Of a DNA stretch of 6,007 nucleotides, positions 1-5,711 are shown piece by piece. The notes under the pieces were generated by a model that saw only the letters and a list, made by a program, of their open reading frames with translations, searched no databases and was not told the origin of the DNA. Both the position numbers and the translations under genes were made by a program. Source of the DNA: Candidatus Omnitrophota bacterium. GTDB lineage: Bacteria > Omnitrophota > Gorgyraeia > JACOVV01. Location: the NCBI GenBank assembly GCA_016177145.1, contig JACOVV010000205.1, positions 1 through 6,007 on the forward strand. The letters run 5' to 3'. Position 1 is the first letter of the stretch, and every line of letters begins with the position of its first letter.

Positions 1-1641
1 ATCGCTGAGGTAAAAAGGGCAATTGCCAAAGGGCGGGTTTGAAACCCGCCCATACCATTTCCTCGTTGCTTCCAAGCTCAGCAAAAGGTCGGTGTCGGCC
101 GGACTGTTTTTGTTCCCGGCATTCTTCCACTGTAGGATGGTGAAAGCGGTTTTCAACAGAAATCCCCATGGCCCGGGGCGTGAAAAGAATAAGGATATTT
201 CATTGAGTGTTTGGGTATAGGGTTGTCTTTCCATTCCGCTCTGCTGCAGGTCCAATTCCGCGCCGAGGGTGACGTCTTCTTGCGACTCTAAAGTATCTGT
301 CAGTTTTTTGGTGAGAAGGAAGTAGAAGTTTCTCGAGTCGGGACCTGTGTGATACCCCAAAAATTCACCTTTGTGACGGTATCCTGTTCGATAGAAGAAA
401 TGCTCGTATGCTTGTGAATCTATTTGAGCGAGTTCCAATCGCAGATCGAGGTCGCGTATTCTAAAAACATCCGCCAGATAGAGGCCGTGTAAATAGCTTG
501 CGGACGCTTTTAAAGTAATCAAGTTAAAATCAAAACCGGCGTCTTCAAAAGCGTACTCTCCATAAACACGGAGACCGCGAGCTAAAGGAATCCATTGGCT
601 CAGGCGAGAAAAAGTCAATTGCCAATCCCAGCTCGCAACGTGGTTTTCGGGTTCGTTAATATTGCCCGATTCGCTTTTAAAATAGGCCCCGAGTAAGTCC
701 TCCGGATCAAAATCTCTGGCTCCTTCACCTCCGAAGATGACCGTGTGGCTCCCCCCCAGGGTGAGCCAGTGGATGGGAGTCCATTGCTGCCGCAGGCCGG
801 AAAATCGAGGATGTTTTCTATCTTGTTCTCCTCCGAGCTTTGCCACAAAAAAATCGGTTTGCCAATCACCGGGGATATGGAAAAATTTCGGCAGAGCGTA
901 AGGTTCTAGAGAAGCAAGACGAAAAGCGTCAAAAGGAAACGCATTATTGGATAGAAGCAGCGCGCCGTGATATCCCGGCCCCCACCAGAACGACTGCCTG
1001 CCGAGAGTCACGCGAAGGTTTTTCCATTCGGTTTCGGCATAGAGCTGTTCCATGAGGAGATTCGTGTCCGGCTTTGTGATCCTGAGGGTCGGGGAGAGAA
1101 CGATGGTAAACCAGTCGCCCCATTGACCGTGTACGGCGGCGTCCCCGCGGAGATTAAATCCCTTATGGTAGCGCCAGCCGTGGTTGTTTTCCAATAACAA
1201 CGTGTGTTCTTCTCCAAGGCCCGCCATCGTTTTTTGAAACCGGACACTCTCCGGGAAATGAATTTGAAACCGCTTGCGGGCTGTCCTGGTTTCGGGGACT
1301 TCAGCAACGGAGACCCCCAGCTTGGCAAGCTCACTTTGGTATTCCTCCATGAGGCCGTCCATGAGGAGTTCCAATCCTTTAACGTCTTCAAGAGGGGAAA
1401 AAGTAACGTCTTCGTTTTGGAGATGGTCAACGGCTTCAGCAACCAGCTTTGCCATTTGAATCCGGGTGAGCGGTTTAGAGGTGAGAGGCCCGGGGGTGAT
1501 GAGTCCGCAAACGGTCAGTTTCTCAACGGCTGAATAAGTCCAGTCATGGAGTGGGACCAGGGGGGAAGTTGCCGCCAGCGCGGGGAGGCCTCCGCAGAGA
1601 ACAAAAAAACCCCAAAGGAAAAATCGAAATCGGCTGAACAT
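1..1641 (-). CDS. Wzi-family capsule assembly outer-membrane protein, 3' end outside the window
   Basis: An uninterrupted frame of 547 codons starts at ATG 1641 and reaches base 1 without a stop, so the C-terminus is missing or lies just outside. Residues 1-23 look like a type I signal peptide: MFSRFR, then a hydrophobic stretch rich in F, L and G, ending in ALA before A24. Residues 28-75 (PLHDWTYSAVEKL, then LTRIQMAKLVAEAVD) resemble an SLH-like helical module often seen in front of this family. The barrel region carries the characteristic stretch TLGRQSFWWGPGYHG (212-226) followed by LLLSNNAFPFDAFRLAS (228-244), then alternating polar/hydrophobic strands rich in Trp, Tyr and Phe. Known members (E. 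coli Wzi) sit in the outer membrane and help attach capsule to the cell. An in-frame stop six codons upstream (TAG) fixes the start; no Shine-Dalgarno is near it. It lies 89 nt downstream of the deacetylase gene. The last residues (from 529) are read from a palindromic repeat. The family call is fairly secure; the exact glycan is unknown. Confidence 0.5.
   Translation of the reverse strand, partial: MFSRFRFFLWGFFVLCGGLPALAATSPLVPLHDWTYSAVEKLTVCGLITPGPLTSKPLTRIQMAKLVAEAVDHLQNEDVTFSPLEDVKGLELLMDGLMEEYQSELAKLGVSVAEVPETRTARKRFQIHFPESVRFQKTMAGLGEEHTLLLENNHGWRYHKGFNLRGDAAVHGQWGDWFTIVLSPTLRITKPDTNLLMEQLYAETEWKNLRVTLGRQSFWWGPGYHGALLLSNNAFPFDAFRLASLEPYALPKFFHIPGDWQTDFFVAKLGGEQDRKHPRFSGLRQQWTPIHWLTLGGSHTVIFGGEGARDFDPEDLLGAYFKSESGNINEPENHVASWDWQLTFSRLSQWIPLARGLRVYGEYAFEDAGFDFNLITLKASASYLHGLYLADVFRIRDLDLRLELAQIDSQAYEHFFYRTGYRHKGEFLGYHTGPDSRNFYFLLTKKLTDTLESQEDVTLGAELDLQQSGMERQPYTQTLNEISLFFSRPGPWGFLLKTAFTILQWKNAGNKNSPADTDLLLSLEATRKWYGRVSNPPFGNCPFYLSD
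31..51. repeat. Perfect palindromic (REP-like) element
   Basis: Arms GGGCGGGTTT (31-40) and AAACCCGCCC (42-51) are exact reverse complements around a single central base. The core GCGGGTTT/AAACCCGC resembles a short palindrome that I recall as dispersed in many environmental bacterial genomes, where in-frame reading gives peptides such as GRVSNPP. Here the minus-strand Wzi frame reads exactly GRVSNPP through it. A second short palindrome, GGCAATTGCC (18-27), lies 3 nt away. A transcript from either strand would form a strong hairpin, but no T-run follows it directly, so an intrinsic terminator is less likely. Copy number cannot be judged from one window. Confidence 0.5.
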
Positions 1642-1730
1642 AGTGGACGTATTGTTCTAATGGGCTGCTAATATCCTTCTCCCCCTTTCCCAATAGCGTA
1701 GTGGTAAAATACCAGTTTTTTGTGGAATGG

Positions 1731-2462
1731 TCAATGGGCGGGGCGGGGGCTGCGAAATAGATTATAATAACCGGAACACTTGGCCCATAGATGGATAGAG
1801 TGGGTGGTATTGCCCATGCGGATCCTTCGGATGGAAAAGGGGGCTTGGGGAAAATTGGGGAGACTGCGGTTAGTAGTAAAGGCGAGTTGGTAGCCGGCCG
1901 AACGGACGAATTCTATGGCGGGAGCGTTAAACCCGCCAAACGGGTAGCAAAAGAGAGATACCGGATGATGGAGTCCTTCTTCCAGGTTTTTTTTTGAGAC
2001 TTCAATTTCTCTCCGTATCTGGGAAGGATCAAGATCCGGGAGATGGGGATGGGAACAGGTATGGCTTCCAATCGTCATGCCGCCATTCTGGAGCTCCCGT
2101 AGTTGCTGCCAGGAAAGATAACCCTTTTTTCCGATCCAGTCGGTCACGATAAAGACGGTCGCGGTGAATCCGTATCGAAGCAATCGGGGAAACGCTTCCG
2201 TATAAAAATTCTCACAGCCGTCATCGAAGGTGAGAACAACGGAGGAAAAGGGATTGGGGAGTGTCCGCTTAAGGAATTCAATCGCCGGAACGACTGAATA
2301 CCCGTTTTGTTTCAAGAACCGAAGGTGATGTTCAAAGACCTCCGGTACCATGTCCATTCCGTGAGGGGGAGGGTCTCGGTGCAAACTATGGTAAGTCAGA
2401 ATGGGAAGCTGGTATTTTTTCCCCAACAGCCAGGAGGTAACGCGTGCAGCCGGTGATTTCAT
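1731..2462 (-). CDS. Polysaccharide deacetylase (carbohydrate esterase family 4, NodB fold), no signal peptide
   Basis: The 243-residue protein has the CE4 signatures. They are an early strand ILTYHSLH (21-28), motif 1 LTFDDG (77-82, with the catalytic/metal aspartates D80 and D81), motif 2 SHTCSH (133-138, metal ligands H134 and H138) and motif 3 in the form CYPFG (172-176). Enzymes of this family remove N- or O-acyl groups (usually acetyl) from sugars in polysaccharides or lipid-linked precursors. No signal peptide or membrane segment is seen, which suggests cytosolic action on a precursor, or export by a route that cannot be seen here. I chose ATG 2462 because AAAGGA lies 8 nt upstream, the only good ribosome binding site in the window. 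A TTG immediately before it (2465) is the alternative and adds one residue. The start lies inside the methyltransferase gene upstream (77-nt overlap), implying translational coupling. Motif 3 lacks the arginine of classical chitin deacetylases, as in many short family members. Confidence 0.5.
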   Translation of the reverse strand: MKSPAARVTSWLLGKKYQLPILTYHSLHRDPPPHGMDMVPEVFEHHLRFLKQNGYSVVPAIEFLKRTLPNPFSSVVLTFDDGCENFYTEAFPRLLRYGFTATVFIVTDWIGKKGYLSWQQLRELQNGGMTIGSHTCSHPHLPDLDPSQIRREIEVSKKNLEEGLHHPVSLFCYPFGGFNAPAIEFVRSAGYQLAFTTNRSLPNFPQAPFSIRRIRMGNTTHSIHLWAKCSGYYNLFRSPRPAH

Positions 2463-3195
2463 CAAAAGGGTCCTTTTCGATTTGAAAGAGCTGGTCCTGC
2501 AGAGACGGTTCTAATTCTCCCGGCGCCAGGTAAATCTCGGAAAAAATTCCAATAGGATGGATCCCTTGGGATCGCAGACCGAGTAATTGATGGAGCTGTC
2601 TTAATTGCCGGACAGTCTGCCAGTTGAAATAGGTTCCCCACAAGGATCCTTCGTTGTTTTCGGCAATAAAGCGGGCTGTCGGGTAATCTTTTTGGGCCAA
2701 TGCTTTCATCAGATAATAAAATTTCGTCCGGTGGGAAGTGACCAGCAGTCCCCCGGGTTTCAGGACGCGGATCATATTCTTCATCAGGGTTTCGTAGTGG
2801 GGGTGGAGATAAAGGACTTCGGCGCAGAGAACCGCGTCAAAGGAGCCCTCCTCAAGGGATGGACAGACCCGGCCGATATCACCTTTAAGGAACTTCGCTT
2901 TGACGCCTGATTCCCTGCAATGTTTTTGAGCGTGGTTGAGTGAAAGACCGGAAGTGTCGATCCCAGTGACTTCAAAGCCCATTTTTGCCAGGGGGATGGT
3001 GAACCTTCCGGACTGACATCCCGCGTCCAAAATTTTGGCGCCATCCTCCAGCGTCTCCCAATAGGGGTGCGTTTGGTGAAGATAAAGGCGGGCGAAATAG
3101 AGCTCGCTCTTATCGGTGAACATATCGGTGTAACTGGGGTCGTAGCGGAAAAGGGCGCGGAGAGTTTTACGTTTTAGTTTTTGAACGATATCCAT
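2386..3195 (-). CDS. Class I SAM-dependent methyltransferase (A)
   Basis: This 269-residue protein has the Rossmann-fold methyltransferase pattern. Motif I is ILDAGCQSGRF (55-65), which binds S-adenosylmethionine. The acidic residue after strand 2 is in VTGIDTSG (76-83), the strand-4 segment is FDAVLCAEVLYL (119-130), and the post-motif is VLKPGGLLV (144-152). It matches the Methyltransf_11/25-type group. The acceptor is unknown; in this setting a sugar hydroxyl or carboxyl of a glycan or its lipid-linked precursor is the natural guess. No transmembrane segment is seen. The ATG lies 25 nt after the peptidase stop, with no clear Shine-Dalgarno, and the 3' end overlaps the deacetylase gene by 77 nt, so it belongs to the same minus-strand transcription unit. 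The C-terminal strand TRYLLAVGEK (251-260) is typical of the fold, so the overlapping end is probably genuine. Outside the shared SAM-binding motifs it does not resemble the methyltransferase on the plus strand. Confidence 0.5.
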   Translation of the reverse strand: MDIVQKLKRKTLRALFRYDPSYTDMFTDKSELYFARLYLHQTHPYWETLEDGAKILDAGCQSGRFTIPLAKMGFEVTGIDTSGLSLNHAQKHCRESGVKAKFLKGDIGRVCPSLEEGSFDAVLCAEVLYLHPHYETLMKNMIRVLKPGGLLVTSHRTKFYYLMKALAQKDYPTARFIAENNEGSLWGTYFNWQTVRQLRQLHQLLGLRSQGIHPIGIFSEIYLAPGELEPSLQDQLFQIEKDPFDEITGCTRYLLAVGEKIPASHSDLP

Positions 3196-3220
3196 AAGAT
3201 TATGACGACAGCCATTGATT

Positions 3221-4723
3221 CTACACCAAATCGTCTAGTTCCACAAAGCGCGCTTCGAGGGGGGAAAGGTCAAACGGTTTCATTCCAAGTTCTTGAATGA
3301 GTTCTTCAGGTTCCTGTTTTTCGCCTCTGCTCCAGAAGTCCATCAGGAGATCTTTTGTTTTTCGGCTGCTCCACCAGGAGGGGCCGGATTGTTGAATCAG
3401 GAATTGTTCCAGCTGCGCTTCGGCGATCCAGGCGCGGAGATAGTCCGCCGAATAAAATTCCTCGTCCATGTCAAATAAGTAGGAAACGGGATCGTAGGTG
3501 AATTCGGTCAGTTCGGTCAGAAGAGAAGAATAGCCGCGGCCGTTTCTTAAATCCTCTTTCTGGAAGAATTCAAGCTCAGCGGTGAACTTACCGACGTAAC
3601 GGCGGAACATATAGAGATCGATCAGGATTCGGTAATACCGGATTCTTCTGGCGGTCGATCGGTCGATTCCCATCAGCTGTTTCAGCCATTCGGCATTCAT
3701 GGTCACATTTTGCAGGAGAAAAGCGTAAGTTTCGCTCAACGCGTTAGAGCGTGACAAGTGCCGGTACTCGTAAGGAAGACCCGGAGCCGTGTGGGCGTTG
3801 TGCAGGGCATGCCCCGCTTCATGAAGAAACGTTTCATAATCGGAGTGGCCGCCCACCGGTTTCATGATTAAATGAATTTCTTGCGGGATCTTGCTGCCGT
3901 AACAACAGGCCCTCGGATTCTTGCGCGGACGTTCTTCCATGTCCACATGGATGTTTTTATAGCTGTCCAGATCAATTCCCAGGGCGGAGAAAGTTCTGCC
4001 GATCCGTTTCAGGAAACCCTTTTGAGGGAAGAGATCATCAAACTGCTCGATTTTCAAAAGATAAGAAGCGTGCCAGCGGCTGGTGGATCCGAGCGGTTTT
4101 TGGATCGTCTGATCGAGCCAGCGCTGCATATGAGAATGATAGAACGAAGCGGTCCGTTTCTGCGAGTTCCAGAGCGGTTGGCGGAACTTTGAATAATCAA
4201 ATTTCTTTTTTTCCTGGCAGTAAAAAATATAGCCGCTAAATCCGGCCGATTTTTTGAGAAAATCGAGTTCTTTTTCCAACATTTGAATGAGATAGGGGTT
4301 TCCCTGCCGGTGGATGGTTTGGGCAGCGGTCCCCAGGAGTTCCCGTTTGGCGAAATCTTTCTCCTTCTGGATGCGGGGATAGAGGTCATGGTAGGGGATT
4401 TTTTCCCCAATTACTTCCGCGGTCGCCTTGGAGAGGAAGGTTTCCATCTGATCATCTAACGCGACAACCTGGGCGTGTAAGACCCACTCCAAACAGGAAA
4501 AAACGAGCCGCTCCAGACGTTCTTTCAAATCGGGATCACGCTGGCGGGATGCTTGATCTTTCAGTTGGAGAAAAACTTCCAGCTGGGTCAAGACCGGGTA
4601 TTTGGAAAGGATTTGCCGCATGTTCTGTTCTTCCTTAAGCCCTACCCGGACCAGGCGGGATTCCGTGCTGATCTCGTAGTTCAACCGCTCAAGATTCTCA
4701 AGAATAGACAGGATCTGTGACAT
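3221..4723 (-). CDS. M3-like (oligoendopeptidase F-type) zinc metallopeptidase
   Basis: The 500-residue soluble protein has a mostly helical N-terminal half and a gluzincin active site, FLHEAGHALH (299-308). The expected zinc ligands are H301 and H305 and the catalytic base is E302. The third ligand is probably E331 in NALSETYAF, 26 residues after H305, a spacing close to that in the M3 family. The C-terminal part (about 410-440) has the tyrosine-rich run YDPVSYLFDMDEEFYSADYL, in the place where M3 enzymes carry substrate-contacting tyrosines. M3 peptidases cut oligopeptides inside the cell; no signal peptide is seen here. It is shorter than typical PepF (about 600 residues) and probably belongs to a divergent, poorly characterised subgroup. 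It is the first gene of the minus-strand set, preceded by a strong promoter only 10 nt from its ATG and by no Shine-Dalgarno. Its link to glycan synthesis is not evident, so it may be a bystander or act on a peptide or protein partner. The peptidase call is firm; the substrate is unknown. Confidence 0.5.
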   Translation of the reverse strand: MSQILSILENLERLNYEISTESRLVRVGLKEEQNMRQILSKYPVLTQLEVFLQLKDQASRQRDPDLKERLERLVFSCLEWVLHAQVVALDDQMETFLSKATAEVIGEKIPYHDLYPRIQKEKDFAKRELLGTAAQTIHRQGNPYLIQMLEKELDFLKKSAGFSGYIFYCQEKKKFDYSKFRQPLWNSQKRTASFYHSHMQRWLDQTIQKPLGSTSRWHASYLLKIEQFDDLFPQKGFLKRIGRTFSALGIDLDSYKNIHVDMEERPRKNPRACCYGSKIPQEIHLIMKPVGGHSDYETFLHEAGHALHNAHTAPGLPYEYRHLSRSNALSETYAFLLQNVTMNAEWLKQLMGIDRSTARRIRYYRILIDLYMFRRYVGKFTAELEFFQKEDLRNGRGYSSLLTELTEFTYDPVSYLFDMDEEFYSADYLRAWIAEAQLEQFLIQQSGPSWWSSRKTKDLLMDFWSRGEKQEPEELIQELGMKPFDLSPLEARFVELDDLV

Positions 4724-4733
4724 GGAAGGTTGT

Positions 4734-4763
4734 ATTGTAACCGCGTCCGGAGAATCTTGTCAA
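4734..4763 (-). promoter_or_regulatory. Predicted sigma70-type promoter for the minus-strand genes
   Basis: Read on the minus strand, TTGACA (4763-4758, perfect -35) is followed by an 18-nt spacer and TACAAT (4739-4734, 5 of 6 for -10). Only 10 nt separate the -10 box from the peptidase ATG at 4723. The transcript would therefore start about 3-5 nt before the start codon, giving a nearly leaderless mRNA with no room for a Shine-Dalgarno sequence. This is a pattern match, with no experimental support. Confidence 0.5.
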
Positions 4764-4778
4764 TTCGCGCCGGCTTTA

Positions 4779-4797
4779 AAAGGCGAGCGGCGCCTTT
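4779..4797. promoter_or_regulatory. Inverted repeat between the divergent promoters, possible operator
   Basis: Perfect 7-bp arms AAAGGCG (4779-4785) and CGCCTTT (4791-4797) flank AGCGG. The dyad lies between the minus-strand -35 box (4758-4763) and the plus-strand -10 boxes, and its right arm overlaps a possible plus-strand -35 (TTTACA, 4795-4800). A repressor or activator site controlling both directions would fit this position. On the minus strand the right-hand end of the hairpin runs into TTTT, so a weak terminator-like role is the alternative. Confidence 0.5.
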
Positions 4798-4834
4798 ACA
4801 TCAAATCCCGCTTTATGCTACATTGTCGTATAAT
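4795..4834 (+). promoter_or_regulatory. Predicted promoter region for methyltransferase B
   Basis: A perfect -10 hexamer TATAAT (4829-4834) lies only 4 nt before the ATG at 4839, which would put the transcript start at or within the start codon. It has no good -35 at the usual spacing. A second possibility is TTTACA (4795-4800) with an 18-nt spacer and TACATT (4819-4824), which would give a leader of about 8 nt. Either way the leader is very short and has no Shine-Dalgarno sequence. Confidence 0.5.
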
Positions 4835-4838
4835 TTCC

Positions 4839-5711
4839 ATGCCGAATAAAATTACTCCTGAATATTTTGATCGAGACTATTTTGACGGTACTAAGGAGGT
4901 GACTCCTTACAAGCACGGCTATCACTCGGAACGGGAGCGGAATATCGCGCGCCAGCGGTTTTTGCTGTTGGATCCGTTGGTTAGGGAAAGGGAAAAAGAG
5001 AATAACGGAACAGCGACGGCTCTGCTGGAACTGGGGTGCGCCACTGGCGCTTACCTCAGCCAGTATGAAGACCGGAAGATGGAACTTTACGGCGTTGACA
5101 TCTCTGAGTATGCCATCCAGCAGGCAAAACAGCGGGTCAAGAGAGGGCAGTTTTATCGGCTCAATCTCGAAAAAGAACCGTTCCCCTTCCCGGACGGCGC
5201 CTTTGATATTGTTACCGCCTACACCATTTTAGAGCACCTCTTTGAGCCGGAGAAAGCTCTCCGTGAAATCGAACGGGTAACCAAAGAGGGGGCCTATCTC
5301 TATGTCGTTGTTCCTGTGATTCCTCTGCTTTTTATCAGTGAATCGCTCAACCGTTGGGTATTCTGGTCGGCGCAGCGCCTTCTTGGCCTGCTGGGGAAAT
5401 CGCTCCTGCACGACAAGTCTCACGTCTCCATTTTCCATAAGAAGGAATGGTTCCGGATGTTCTCTCGGAGGAATTTCTCCGTGGTGAAAAACTTCACGGC
5501 GGAAGGATTTGTCGCTCCGGTTTTCGACCGTCTCCCCGAGGGAATGCGGAGGCGGGCTTTAAGCGCCTTCCCGGAGAGCGCGTTGAGCATGCATATCATC
5601 CTGCGCAAGGAAAAAAGATCCCCCGGGAAACTGATCATACCCAAGCTGAAAGCAGTGACCCACTATAAGAGATTCACGGAGACGGAACCGACGATCCATG
5701 AAAAAATTTAA
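4839..5711 (+). CDS. Class I SAM-dependent methyltransferase (B), glycan-locus type
   Basis: From ATG 4839 the protein has 290 residues. It opens with PEYFDRDYFDG (7-17), a start common in methyltransferases of polysaccharide and glycosyltransferase clusters. It then shows motif I LLELGCATGAYL (62-73), the acidic loop YGVDIS (84-89), FDIVTAYTILEHL (122-134) with the usual EH pair, and a late HVSIFHKKEW segment (195-204) typical of this group. The reaction is SAM-dependent methyl transfer; the acceptor is unknown and is probably a sugar or lipid-linked glycan. The frame is open back to 4722, but that longer version would cross both predicted promoters and overlap the peptidase start. The YFD start block is the conserved N-terminus, so 4839 is preferred (ATG 4815 is a second choice). 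No Shine-Dalgarno precedes it. The 3' end overlaps the next gene by 14 nt, so the two are probably translated from one message. A hydrophobic stretch near 153-168 (YLYVVVPVIPLLFI) probably belongs to the core and a lipid- or acceptor-facing region rather than to a true membrane helix. Confidence 0.5.
   Translation: MPNKITPEYFDRDYFDGTKEVTPYKHGYHSERERNIARQRFLLLDPLVREREKENNGTATALLELGCATGAYLSQYEDRKMELYGVDISEYAIQQAKQRVKRGQFYRLNLEKEPFPFPDGAFDIVTAYTILEHLFEPEKALREIERVTKEGAYLYVVVPVIPLLFISESLNRWVFWSAQRLLGLLGKSLLHDKSHVSIFHKKEWFRMFSRRNFSVVKNFTAEGFVAPVFDRLPEGMRRRALSAFPESALSMHIILRKEKRSPGKLIIPKLKAVTHYKRFTETEPTIHEKI

Noticed and set aside
1008..1442. 144-codon open frame on the minus strand
   Set aside because: It is out of frame with the Wzi-like gene, which covers the whole stretch with convincing family motifs. 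The alternative translation is low-complexity and rich in Ser, Lys and Thr.
1702..1721. TGGTA-AAA-TACCA hairpin followed by a T-run on the plus strand, terminator-like
   Set aside because: The stem is only 5 bp and AT-rich, and no plus-strand gene ends here. On the minus strand, where the genes lie, no T-run follows it.
1642..1730. Possible separate promoter for the Wzi-like gene (ACAATAC 7 nt before its ATG resembles the peptidase -10 region)
   Set aside because: No -35-like hexamer is found at suitable spacing, and the 89-nt gap is compatible with read-through from the deacetylase gene.
1918..1940. Inverted repeat GGCGGG...CCCGCC inside the deacetylase gene, resembling the left-edge palindrome
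   Set aside because: The arms are only 6 bp with a 9-nt loop, and the codons encode the conserved FGGFN segment after motif 3. Coding constraint explains it.
3872..4192. 106-codon plus-strand open frame, and similar frames opposite the peptidase and methyltransferase A
   Set aside because: They lie antisense to genes with clear catalytic motifs, have no recognisable domains and no ribosome binding site. They are reading-frame shadows.
4722..4838. 39-codon N-terminal extension of methyltransferase B
   Set aside because: It would cross both predicted promoters and overlap the peptidase start codon. The encoded residues do not look like part of the fold, and the conserved YFDRDYFDG block begins just after ATG 4839.
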